DNA of 64,000 bases from Lepisosteus oculatus (lineage: Eukaryota; Chordata; Actinopteri; Semionotiformes; Lepisosteidae): the NCBI RefSeq assembly GCF_040954835.1, contig NC_090714.1:2158501-2222500 (forward strand), in the 5' to 3' direction. Shown in pieces: positions 1 to 12,874 of the stretch (positions are counted from its first letter, which is position 1; each line of letters begins with the position of its first letter). The notes beneath the pieces are model-generated. The model saw only the letters and a list, made by a program, of their open reading frames with translations, was not told where the DNA came from and made no database searches. The translations under genes were made by a program, and so were the position numbers.

Positions 1-833
1 ATAATTAACTGTTAATGATACTGATTTCAGAGATGTGGATTTTTTAGATGTTTTCCAGCTGACGATGACGATCTGCTTGACTTCTTTACCCATACACATG
101 GCTTCAGAGATGCTGCCAGAAAAGTATGTAATGGAGAGGTTACGCAACACTAAATTTAAAGATATAGACCACGTAACACTTTTCTCCGAAAACCTTGTAG
201 ATTTGAAAGCATCAGTCAACAGCGTGTAACTACGATAGCCTGGTGACAAGCTGTCATTGTGTTCACAATTCTGGGTCATGGCTCCATACAGTTGGTCACT
301 GCCTCCCTGCAGTGATCTAGGTTTCACATGTCAGAGGGGGGAGTAGTGAATTAAAGCATGAAGCTTATGCCATGTGCTGGTCTTCAGGCTTTGAGACAAA
401 TTACATGCAAACAGGTGCGCACGCAGATTCTTCTGACGATCCTGAACTCTCTTGAACTCTCATTCAGGCTGGCATGTAGCATGTCTGACTGATGACATTT
501 AGGGAACTTGAAGTTCCTTGGAGACATGTTCTATTTCTGAGCCTTGGCTAAAACAATGAAGAGCTGGTCATCACTCACTGCAGTGAAAATGTGCTCACTG
601 TATTCCATGCTTGCCGAGTTTGAGCAAACATGCTCCATGCAGCAGACTGGCTGGAGCTTCCTTAAGCAGCAATAGATTGTTTTGTTGGGAGTAGTTTGCA
701 TATGAGGACAATCTCTGCATTATGGATGAGAGTAAAAAGTTCTAATATCCTGTAAGCATTCAGTGGCAGTTCCCAACTTTTCTTCTTTTTACCAAATGCA
801 CCCCCACCACATACAAACAAATATCCTGCCCCT

Positions 834-845
834 CCCCCCCCCCCC
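834..845. repeat. Poly-C tract
   Basis: Twelve consecutive C, preceded by shorter C runs and followed by T. Confidence 0.9.
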
Positions 846-3582
846 TTTTGTGCTAGCAAACACAAAAATAGATGAGATATGTGTATTTTCAATTGCAGCT
901 GAATGCGAATTCCCGCCAACTGTTCCTAGACGGCAGTGCAGACAGCCACAAGAAATGCAGGCAGTGCTGCTTCCAAAACCGGTCCTCTGAAGTGGCTAAT
1001 TTCTTCAGATAAATAATGTCACAGCCACACACACAGTCAAAAGGTCAGTGGGGAACAGATGGTCACAGTTGAGATTTAGCAGTAGCAGAGCATTCCAGAG
1101 TTCCCACTTGTCAGAGGTAGTCCATGATTTGTTTCATATGGCTGAAAAAGACTCACGCACAGAAAACTAATTGTTGGGAAGCTGCACAATAGCACCTCTG
1201 TGACTCAGACTTTCTCTGCTAAAAGGAGCCTAGAGCATTAAATATAGCAAGATTTTTTTTTTTTAAGATGACTATCTAACCTGGCAAATTACACCCGTAA
1301 AGGGATGACAAAAAATTACTTCACTGATAGTTATTGTTGCCACTCCTGGTGCTTTACTTTGGTGTTTCTTCTGGCATGTCTTGTTATCTTGTTCCAAAGA
1401 TGTCAGAAAATGCATGTATTCTGTTTCCATCTCCATTTGAAGATCCTGTTTATTAAATACAACAGCATCCTTGTTGAGCTGAAATTGAAGCTTTCAAGGA
1501 AAACCCCAGAAACTGATGCCTTCATGAATGGGGCTTTGCTTTTTAATTAAAAGAATGTTAAGAGTATTAATCAAGTGGCTTTACTTTCAGTCTCTCAAAG
1601 GTTTTTTGGTAACATCTGGTAAAATATTTGCAATTCAACTTTAACTACACAGAAAATGAAATAACATGTAATTTCATATTCAGTCAACTATATCTTGAAG
1701 AAAGTCAGCATCTAATTTCTCCATGCTCATATAAGAAATAACTTACAACATGAACCACCTTTTATTAAATAGTTCTTGCTTCAGTTTTTTATCCATTCTC
1801 CGTGTACAATGTAAAGAGGCAACACCTGAGTTCATTCTCATTTTAAAAAATAACTATAGCACTTCTTCGACCAGACTATATTGCACAACACATCCCAACA
1901 TTTTTAACAAGCATTTGGGCAAATTATTATTTTTTTGTACGTCATAAAATTCTTTATTGACTGCAATTTCAAATGGAAATAATGCGGAGCATTGTCTTTT
2001 CAGTATTGAGGTGGAAAAAAGTAGATGACCAAAATAAACTGGCACCAATTCAAGGATGCCCCCTTGGGTTTAACAATTGACTTGAAAAGATGCTTTTAAT
2101 TCTGAAACAACGAGAAAACAATTAGGCTACTTCATAATCACAGACGGAAATATCCAGTTGTCAAGGGACAGCCCATTGTAGCTTTTGTTACCTTATTTCA
2201 CATTACTATGGAGATACACGTACTCAGTGTATTCCATACGTGGTGCGAAGGCATATTTAATACAAATAGCTGAATCACACGAAGAAAAAATATCCGGAGA
2301 GTGTTAAGCTGCTGAATTATGAGGCAAAAGAGACCCATTAGGCAACATATGGTTTTGCCTTTAAGTCTAAAAAAATGCTCCAGTAATTTGCTTAGCCAAG
2401 GAACTATCTTCATTTTGGTTTTTCAGCAACATGAGGAAAACTGCTGGCTGAAACACTTCATTAAGAGTCCAGTGAGCCAAGGTCAACAGCATTGATGTTT
2501 CACACTCTGTCATGACCTGCCTCTGCTGCATACAGCTCGCAAGCCATACATGTAAAACACCAGAGGAGGCCACCTGCCCCATCCAGATCCTCTTGTTTTG
2601 GCTGCTAGTATGTACAGTGATTCTAGACCCTCATCTGTCTGTTGCTCTCACATAACTTTCTGCAAAAAATGAAGACTCCAATTTCAGTTATAAATAAGCT
2701 GATTTTGCCAATGCTTTTGAGGATTTTGAATATTTGAATTAGGTCAACTTGTAGTCTCACATGTCCTAGACCATAAAGATTCTCAACATTTTGAACTCAA
2801 TGTTTTCGGAGATCTTTCCATGAAGCCTTGGAACGCATCTGGACTGATTTCAGAGCAGCGATGTCTTTTTGTAATATGTTGACCAAAACTGTACGCAACG
2901 AATCTACATCATATTTATCCATTGGTCTGAAATGACCATTTTCACTTTACTGTCCAATACTTACACTCTTTACTGTATATTTGAAGAAGAACAGTGGTCC
3001 TAATTCACGTATGCCACTAATTACATCACTACAATTTGAGCATTCACCATTCACCTCTTCCTTGTGCTTTTTCCTATCCATTAACCAAGCCTAAACCCAA
3101 AAACATGCCTCACCTACCGATTTGAGAATTAAACATTGAAGAGACGCTAGACAAAAACATTCTAAATATATTCTGCTACAGTATATGCTCTGATTGTATC
3201 CATTACTGTTTTGCTTGCTTACGGAAGTCTCACTAGAGAGGTAAGCAAGGCCTACCAGACTTTAAAATCCAAATGAAATGCTAATTCTCAGAAATAGCCC
3301 AAGGAATTGAATTTAACACATGCAAGTTAATTAGGAATTGGTTAACGGACAGAAAACAATGCCCAGATGAGGGGAAGAACATAAGCTGGTATTATAATAC
3401 AGTGTATACTGAATGTATGTTTATTAATATATACTGTAGTATGCTAAAGAATAATTTCATAATTATCTACAACAGAAAGTATTTTAGCCCAAAAGAATAC
3501 AGGAAAATGTTCAATGTGTACTGATTAAGCACTTCCGTTCCATTCTCCAAGAACAGTCCAGAACAAAAAGTGTCAGAGGAAT

Positions 3583-3782
3583 CCTACTCCGTTGGGCCCC
3601 TGAGCAAGGCCCTTAACCCCAACTGCTCCAGGGGCGCTGTATACAGTAAATGGCTGACTCTGCGCTCTGACACCAAGCTTCTCTCCCTGTCTGTGTGTCT
3701 CATGGAGAGCAAGCTGGGGTCTGTGAAAAGACAACTTCCTAATGTGAGAAATTGTATATTGCCAATAAAGTGATCTTATCTT
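3583..3782 (+). mobile_element. SINE 3' part with conserved fish core and tail
   Basis: CCCCTGAGCAAGGCCCTTAA and CCCCAACTGCTCCAGGGGCG are the central core shared by V-SINE-type elements. The distal part ends GCCAATAAAGTGATCTTATC, a tail I recognise from abundant fish copies. The tRNA head is missing or too diverged, so the copy appears 5' truncated. ORFs of 67 and 88 codons read across it by chance. Confidence 0.65.
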
Positions 3783-4814
3783 GTTTCTCCATATTGGGTG
3801 CCATTGCATAACAGAGTACGCTCCTTCTATCCTTCCCAAGACTGGTGGAGCCGATAGATTAGAACTTGATGAAGAGTCAGCCCTGTCCTCCTCATGTATG
3901 CAGCAGGTCTCCCTGATTTCTGAAGTATACTGCTGTGCAAATATTGGCTTCTCTTTATCTCTTATTCATATCAGCCTGGCTGACCACTCAGCCTGGTCTT
4001 TGAGAGCATTTTTTGGGGGGGTACAAAAGTCGTGTATTAAATACTGAGAATGAGCAGATGTCTGTTTCTTCAAACCAAATCCAGTGTTTAAGTACAGAAT
4101 TATTTGCAAGCACATTTTTTCAAGTGTGTTCAAAGTTAATCCGCAACTGTCAAAAATGTTCAGAGCAACTTAAATGAAGTCATGACAAGTAACTAAAAAT
4201 GTGGTGGATTTCAATGTGCATTTACATCTTCCACCTATTTCTCATGCTTTAAGTGTCAAAGCCAAGCAAAGGAAAAATAGAAAAAATAAACCAGAGTCAA
4301 TCTTAGGCCTTGTCTCCATGTGTTTGAATAGCTCTGTTGTCTTGTTAGCCTTTACAAAGAACCTGACTTGACTTCAGCGGGTAGGACCTTAAGTCAGTCT
4401 GTGATTTATCAACTTGCCAAGTTTACTAAAGGCATTGACCTAATTGTAATTTCAGATTTCAAATCCTGCCTTTGACTGGTGTGCTAATCATGTATGGTAG
4501 GGATGGCCACATCTTTGAATAGCTTTTTGGATTTTTAGTCGTTCCTGCCTTTAAAAAAGTAACTGACTCATTTGCTGAACTTCATTGTTTGAAATTACCA
4601 CTTGGTTTGTGGTAGAGGTTATTTGTCTGGAGATAACTATAAAGACCCATAAGATTGCGGCTCTCCAGAAGTACAAAAACTACTCAAGTATACTAAAAGG
4701 CTCTGCCTGATATTTCACTTCATATCCATGATCTATCTGAGCATAATTGCAGCAATATTTATTTGCAACAGAAATGAAGAGGTATTTTATACACCAATCT
4801 CTGTTTTTTATTTC

Positions 4815-4912
4815 AGGTGGGTAGCACACCTGAAGAAGGCTCCACGGCCGAAACGTTGTGTTCTCTTTCTTCTTTTTTTCAGCATGGAATAAACCTATTA
4901 CTTGTTCCTCTG
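4815..4912 (+). mobile_element. Tail of a Penelope-like retroelement (fragment)
   Basis: CACACCTGAAGAAGGCTCCA, CGGCCGAAACGTTGTGTTC and AGCATGGAATAAACCTATTA form a repeat end common in fish and amphibian genomes. It has the layout of hammerhead-bearing terminal repeats of Penelope-like elements. No GIY-YIG or reverse-transcriptase ORF flanks it. Assignment rests on recall of the motif, so other retroelement families are possible. Confidence 0.5.
4830..4854 (+). ncRNA. Hammerhead-ribozyme-like core (degenerate)
   Basis: CTGAAGA at 4830-4836 fits the invariant CUGANGA, and GAAAC at 4850-4854 fits the second core strand. Between them GGC (4838-4840) can pair with GCC (4847-4849) as a short stem II. 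Just upstream GTG and CAC can form a short stem I. The expected NUH cleavage triplet before stem I is not evident and A4837 would be bulged, so activity is doubtful. Confidence 0.4.
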
Positions 4913-7900
4913 TTTTTTATTGTTAACTGAGTATACAACTTAAGAGGTGGACAAAATCATCCTTGTAACTTTTTGTTTGTTCTTAATACTCATGTTGGTA
5001 CATTTTAGAGATACTTCATTATTAATTTACTATTGCAGTACACATGCAATAGAACCAATATTCCATTTTCTTCTGTACCTCTTTTTCCTTTCTGAGCTCC
5101 ATTTCACGGTCAGTCATTAACGTGAAACTGTCATCAAAAGTGTGGCAAAATGACTTGTGACATACATGTCACTTGTTCTCTTGCTTGCATTGTGACCTGC
5201 AACCCCTCAGACTATTGCAAGCAAAGGCTGTTTGAGGATGACCTCGCCTTGCTTGCTGTTGATATACAATATCAATACAGACAATGTGGACAGAAAGGTA
5301 AATCGTTGGCAATTCATATACATTTTAAGCATGTCTTTAAAACTTTTTAACAGAAACAGTTGTCCATAAATTCAACATAGTCCTGTATGTCTGGTGAATC
5401 ATAAACTACCAAAGTTCACGTCTGAATATTTTGTATAAAAAAGGGTTTCCAGTTTTGTCTAAGATCTCACAGTCTTGGTGGGGCACTTGGGCTCAATTTG
5501 AACTGATAAAGGAAAAAAAATGATTTTCTTGCCAGTGTAGGATTTGATTTCACATCTTTTATCTCTTCATAAAATACATCAAGCTAATTCTGAAGAGGGG
5601 TAGGCCCGACCAATCTCCTGATAATCACAGCCATCAGAACACGAGAGATTAATCATAAATGAACCAAACTAGTCAAGCACTTCAAAGAGCTGTAGTGTTT
5701 ATTGTCTGTCCTTCCCTTCTTTAATGTTTGTTTTCTTCAGTGTGAAGTTGAACCTTCTCAGCACACAGTAAGACCGATGGGAACCCTCATGCATTTATAC
5801 ACATAGCAGTTTTAAGGCCAAAAGGTTCCTTATCTGATGGCCTTTAACAACAGCAGGCACTCATCAGTAGCTGGAGCTTTCCAGAAAGTGTTAAAGCCAT
5901 TAATTGGCTATCCTGAGGCGGTTAAAGTGACAGAACCTTGCAGTCCTCTTCTCACAGTATTGACAGTGTTGACACAATAAGTCTCTCACAAGCTCCTACT
6001 TCAGAGGATTATCACTGAAGAGCTCTGCACTGAAAACACCTACTAAAGTTTCTGCAAAGGTTAAAGCTCACCAACGTTGCGATGGGACTTCTCCCACAGG
6101 TAAAATAAAAATGTATTCACTTACTTCTCTCGGGTAAGAGACACTGCAAAGGGAAAAAAAACAGTAGAAATCCTCACCCTCAACAGAACGCATGACCATA
6201 ATATGTAATTCACTACATTTAACTTGGAAAGCCTAAACTGAGGAAACAAACTTGTACTTCGCAACTTAAAGCTCAAATGGCTTTTTACAGTACATTTAGC
6301 TGAACTCTCAATTGCTGAATTGAGCCATTAACTGAACAAATAATATTCTGAATTGGCGTTTGAGTTGCTCTCAGCACAAAAAAAACGTATTTGTTTTTGT
6401 GAACAGTTGTTTTTATTTTGAGTTCTAAACCTGGCCAAGGGAGGAGAGGAAACAAGTAAAAGGTTGTGTTGTAATCCCTGCAAAATTTATCACACAATAC
6501 ACAACTTCTGTTTAGAAAACAAACATTTTTATGTACAAAAATCTGCTTACAATTATATCTGTAAATATAATTTTACCACTACCCTAAAATCTGCTGCTGT
6601 TTATGAGCTCAAGTAGCAACCTTTTTTTTATAAGCATTCATCTAAAAAAATCTTCTTTCCTGAAGAACTACAATTTGATAACACAGGTCTCAGTATTTTT
6701 CCCCAGTTTTGTAAATTTCCAAACATTCTAATGCATTTTGTGGTTTAACCCGTGAATTTTACTTTGCAAATTTTTAACTCATGCAAGGTGATCCAGCTTT
6801 TCGCTCCGATATACATCTCAATTGTGCTATCGTTAGTTGCACCATCAAACCCCTTAACTTTAACAAAACCTCATGAAGGAATCATTAGCTGGGTAAACAT
6901 TCAAGATGGGCGAGGTTAGGCTAACCAAAGAGAGCTCACACAAGATATGGCAGGGATCAAGGCATTGATGTTCCCATTGTGGCCATCTCTCTATGTCCAG
7001 GCAAGATCAGGAGGACAATTGGAAGCAGTCTGACCACCGCAGATGTCATTCAGTCGGGAAAGTCAGAGAGAGCACCTCTGATCACCATCAGTTGACCCAA
7101 AGGCTTCTTTGTCAAACTCTTATCTCATTGTCTTTGTTAGGCTGAGAAAAACCCGGGGCTTGAAAAACAAAAAAAGCCTCATTTGAAAGCTGAATGCAAC
7201 ATACAGGGGGAGTTTGATCAAACTGGAAAACTCAGTTTAGCCTGAGTTGTTTTTTTTTTATCCTGTTGGTTTTAGGATTTCCATTTTTCTAGTTCAGACC
7301 CTGTATTTTTATACGCCTTGTGTGATGATTTTCCTACTGTATATGTAGTCACATTTAAGCCACAACTTTGGGATGCAAGGTTGAAAGGTTATTGGGAAGA
7401 GATACAAGATAACAGAAGGAAATGAATTCTAGCAAAGCTACTAAACCTGTGTTAAAATGTTTCAACACACCAATACTTTCCAGTTTTCAAATGAAAAATA
7501 AATGTGACATAACAGAACCAAAAAAACAATACGTTCAAGTTCTTTTGGCCATGCATTCCATTGTACAAATGTTGTTTCTGGAAAGGAGAATTGTATATTT
7601 TAAGACAGACAATGAGTGAAATGACATCTGAGGTCTTCAGGGATACAAGTAAATTAGCCCTCTGCCCCAGAAAACATATAAATATCTGCTGCTTGCTGAT
7701 GTTTGCCAGAGTCAGATTGTTTCTTTCTTTGGCATTCTTACAGTATTTCACTCGGCCCCACTCAGGTTTTGGACCGATACCTTCAGGAGCCCAGTTGGGC
7801 AAGAAGAGCTGAGCTGTGCCCCAGGCTGAACCGCTGGAGGCTGGGTGCTCCAGACACACCTCCCTGAATATGTGACACATGTATTTAAAAGTAGTTATAG

Positions 7901-10184
7901 TTAAGAGATTGCGACTTGCCCTTACTAAATAAAGAATCTGACAAAAACAAATTCCAGTCTGCTGAGAACATGTTCTTTTTTCTGAACAGAAGTTGAGATT
8001 AGGGAGCGTATGTGGTAAAGCCCTATGCTACTCCAAGAGACTTGTGATTTACTCTCATGGTTTGTCGAAACTTGTGTCAATTAAAATAACAGGTGTTCAC
8101 ACACTGCACAAAACACCAACTTGACAATTCAAGCAAAGTTTAATTTTTTTACAGGAATATGGAGTTCACACTACTTTTTTAAATGCCTTTCCTTTTTCTC
8201 AACTTAGTTTGCAAACTTTTCTCATTCTAAAAGTATCTTCAATCTAAGGGTGTCATTATTACACAGCCTAATAATACTCAGATTTCTATTTTTAAGTGTT
8301 ATGACTTTTAACACCTACATGTGCCCTTAAATTTGCTTACAATTCCAAAGATGTCTCTGCAAGTACAGGATTAAAGGCCTACGAGTTCAAACATTCTCGG
8401 TGTCCTGTTACATTGAAATTATTTCTTAGGTTTATCTAAGAATACTCAGTGTAATAATACATGGAGTGTGGATGTTTTAAAAACAGTTTAGTCTCTCATT
8501 TAATATTTTAATTAATTCAATCTGGAAATGCATATAATGCAAATCAAAGGTCACTGAATGAAAAGTCTTCATTTTTTTATAAATATATAAACATTATGAC
8601 AATAATTTTGCAACTAATAGTCACTTCATCATGTATATTATTGCAGTTTTTAGATTTAATTCAGCAAACAAAAACAGGAGTGAAAGTTGGCCACTGATAG
8701 TTACGATAGCTTTGTAAATAGCACACCTAACACTGGAGGAAGTTACAGTAGCTCCACGGTATCTTATCACTGATCTAGTGCGGCTTTGTCATCTATTGCT
8801 GAAAAGCCTGCAGATAAAATGCAAAAAAAAAATATAACACTTACTCAAATTCAAACGTCCTTATTGGTAAGAATGATGAAGTACATACTGTATAGTGTTG
8901 CCAAAGCAATAACAAGCAGCAAAACATTTATAAACACTGGAACAATGACATACTAATATTACGCGAAAAGCTCACTCTCTGTTTCCCAGGCTATAACAAA
9001 TCACATACTATGCTGCCAGGTATATTAGGTTTCCGCCACCTTCCTCCCAGCGTGCTCTGATACTGGCAGGTGTGTGAATTCTGGGATCTGATTTGCTTTT
9101 TATGCTGCTCTAATCTCTGTTTTATAGTGTATCAGTGCATCTGACTCTGCTTGTCCATCCTGGCAGCAGGAGCACAGCCTGTCCTCTCTGGGCAGCCAGG
9201 CCTGCCTGTGTCGCCTGGTTTCTGTAGGCTGCGGTCACTGATTGTGGTCACAAGGTCTTGCTTCTCTTTGCTGCCTCTCACCCCTGTCAGATACTTGGAT
9301 AGTGTGTATTGACTGTTTAGAGCTTGCTAGCATTCAGCTTTATGTTGTGCTTGCATGTATTTGTCCCAGCGGGTGTGGTAGCGTTGTTTGGCTTGTGATT
9401 TGGCTAACTCTGATTTGTGGTGTTAGCAGTGCTGTCCTGAAGTTGGTTGGTATTGGTGTGGCTCAGGACCAGCTACAGTAGCTGAGGGGAGTCTTCTGTG
9501 GACAATGTTTAACTGCACTCTTCTGTATATTAACGAGAAAAGGATATCGGCTAAATTAGGACCTGCCTGCATCGTTTGCTGTTTGTCTCCGCACATAAAA
9601 ATATTTTTACTCTGTGAGTAGGACTTTACTATAGAGTGTTTGTCCCATTTTGTGTAATTCTGTAATAGGACTACACACTACATCGTATGTTGAATTGAAC
9701 TTTGAAATATTCAGAGCCAGTTTCTCTTTGGGGTGTTGATATTTCACAGCCTTTTTATGATGCAGAGAGGCCTGTGTATTTTCATTTTCAGTTCTTCATT
9801 TAATCCAACATCTGAAAGTCCATTATGATTATGCTTTGTTAAAGATTATACAAAAAAGGGCTCATTTAAATAAATATGTTGAAAAGATCTTTAAGTTCGC
9901 CAGGTCTATATACTGTATGCTGTGGAGACTTATTTCTTACTAAGCAACTCCTGTGTAACATAATAGTACTAAAGCAGATAGTAGGTTTGGGAAACTTGGG
10001 CTTGGGAAATTTAGGCAACAAAATTTAGGGTTTTGTTTCTGAATGTCTTATACGGAGAGCAAAATAATGGTACCAAATTCTTACAGTATTAGAATCAATC
10101 AAGCTGTTGAAAAAACAAAATGTTACAGCCATTTAAAGATAATGGTATTTTAACTTACTTTTTCCAGTGATTGAAATAATCATC

Positions 10185-10330
10185 TTTCTCAAACAGATCA
10201 TATGTCCTGAGCCTGAACAAACCTTTTTGATGATCCTTCCACTCCTGGTGGCGGTAGTTGTGCGAGAATTCGCAATGTGGGTTGCTGGTGTTGGCAACAG
10301 TTTGATGATCTCCATCTAATCAGAGGAGGA
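10185..10330 (-). pseudogene. Possible hAT transposase C-terminal remnant
   Basis: Across two minus-strand frames, WRSS, LPTPATHIA and then PPPGVEGSSKRFVQAQDI follow each other. This resembles the hAT dimerisation region (WWK...P.LA.LA..YL..P.TSV.SER.FS.AGDI). A frameshift would be needed and the match is weak. No terminal inverted repeats were identified. Confidence 0.3.
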
Positions 10331-12853
10331 GAATGGTGGAGCAACAGGGCTGCAGGTCTTTCTTTACTCCAGAAGTACCGTTTCAAAGCTGCACTGGCAC
10401 GAGACACAGATGTTTGACGGTTCAAATAAGGCAACAGCTGTTTTCATCAGATGTGGCTCCAGAAATAATTAGGGGGCACTGAAATGTAAAGACTGGTGTT
10501 AAGGTGACATGGGTTAACATGTTTTGATGTTGGCTTCAGTTGAAGTCAGCAGAAGTTGAATTCACCAGCACTTCTTTTTTATGCCTCCTGTTATGTTTAA
10601 ATGTATTATGAAGACATTGTGTGAAACGCACAGAACGAACATGACCTGGACTAATCTATTCCTTACTAAACAAAAATGATGTGTTATGTTAGTTAATATT
10701 TTGCACTTGCTCCACATGAATGATTTTGTTTGTTTTGTTTTGAAAAATGACAAAAAAATACGGGGTTAGTCAAAATGTTGTTGACAAGTATAAATTACTA
10801 AAGTTTTGTTGTCTCCTCCGTAGATGGCGAAGGATTGTTAGGTAACTGTTAGAAACTTTGACAGCTTATTACAAATTAATTACATGGGTTGCTGTGACAA
10901 AAAAGCTTTCAAACGGAAGCATAAATATCAAAGTTGTTGACAGCAGTTTGACTAACCCTGTATTATGTACTTGCCTCACATGAAATTGTACAGGTTAGCT
11001 AAACAAAAGTGAGAGAGTTAAAATAACCGCTATAACCACTTATACTATCCCCCAAACCAGGTGGGCAGACAGATGACGAGGGGTGATATGATGGGAACAG
11101 AGAAAGGGCTGTGTACAAGCCCAAAGGCCAAGATCCTTTTGGCGAAGACGTTGAGCTTGAACACAATGGGAACAGACCAATAAATGAAATCCAAGAACAC
11201 GTTTTGGAATGCATGCCTCAGGCCCATGATCAGTATATTTGACACTTAAAAGCAACAGCATATTGCAAAAGGACTAAATCAACAATTGAATGAATTGCAT
11301 GATATTCAGGGGGAGTGATTGACAGACAATTTGGTGTGTAAGGGATGCATTTCCTTCCGAACGTAAGTGCAGATACTCAGGACGAGGAATGGCCAAGAAA
11401 GTCAGTCTTCAGTCCAAGGCTCAGCTGAGCTGCTCTGATCCTTTCTATTGAGCTTTGTCTTCAGCAGTTCAAGGCGTTAGTGAGGAGGTGCAAGTTCCAA
11501 AGACAGGTATACACGACTGGCAGCTTAAAGAAAGAGATGCTAAGAGGATACATGAAGCAAACAACCTTAAAAAACAAAGGAGAAGAAAAAAGTGAATGTG
11601 GACAGAGTACCCACATTTGGTTTTAGAAAAAAAGACTTTGTCAACAACAGTGCTGCCTTTCAGGATCAAAAGAACAAACAAAGCATTGTGGGGAAAGGGC
11701 TTATTCTAGAGTGGTAATATGTCATCAACAGAGCATCATGTTCAACCACCAGGGCACCCTCCCACACAGGCCTCTGACAGCCCCCCACACTTTCAAAGAA
11801 GTCCCCCATCATCTGTGGCTTTCACATCATCAAAGGCTGCATTTTGTGTTTTTTAAAGCAAATCCTTTCTAATGGCTTCAACACAGAAGGCATAACTTTG
11901 ACTGAGGATTAGCTAGGCTCAGATATGGTAATATTTTTGAGCACCGCAAGTGCTTAAGTGACCTTGCTACAGTGTGGAGATAGAGGTTTGATGTTTGCCC
12001 TCTTCCTTTGAAAGGACTTATCCCCACTGAATTGGCCATAAATACTTGGGTTCTAAAGTATCTATGTCCTGTATGTATTAGGTTGATTATATTGAGTGTG
12101 TTTCAGATGGTTCAGGTCCAATCAGATATACACCTGACAGGCTTCAGAATGCCAGAGTCGCAGGGACAGGATTTCCTTGCTGGGAAGTGGAGGATGCTGT
12201 ACCGGGCTGAAACGAGCAGCCAGAATTACTTCCACCACAGAAGAGGACTTGCAGTTATAGTATAGGTATAGCAATAGTTTAACTGTTTGTCAGTTCTTGT
12301 GAAAGAATATAGGAATGGTTACAGAATAAGGTCAATCAGTCCATCTCGCCCATGTGGTTCTACTAAGAAAAACAACATCCAGGTTGTGTGTGGGACATTC
12401 ACGGCACTTTTCAAGGAGATCACCAGGGCCAAGTGCTCATATCTACGAAATATATTTTTTTCTTAAATTCGCTAAATTTAAGGGCTGAAGATGTTTCCAA
12501 ACAAAATTATGGCTCTGGCTGTTCTGGGGTGCAAGAGTGGATTGCTGGCGTTTAGGGCCTCAGTTCAGCTGAGAGGAGATTGAAGATCTGGCAGCAGTGG
12601 GTGGGGGGTGAAAGCAGGTGGAACTGGGCAAGTTTTGGCTAAGAGGGAGTTTTCCAGGGATATCTGACTTTTTGAAAAAGTTCTTTGTCCAAATTCCGCT
12701 GGCGTTCCATGGTTTTAGGTTAGGTGACAAATTCAGTTTCCTTCAGGGTAGTTGGACAATCTCCTAGTCTTCTAGACCTGTGCTTCTGTTAACAAAACCA
12801 GAAGTGGAAGTAAAGGGTTGATATGCTTCTACGTCCTCCAGAGCTTTCATTTA

Positions 12854-12874
12854 GAATTCAGTTGAACTGAATTC
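12854..12874. repeat. Perfect 10-base inverted repeat
   Basis: GAATTCAGTT, one G, then AACTGAATTC. No gene lies near enough to suggest an operator or terminator role. Confidence 0.8.
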
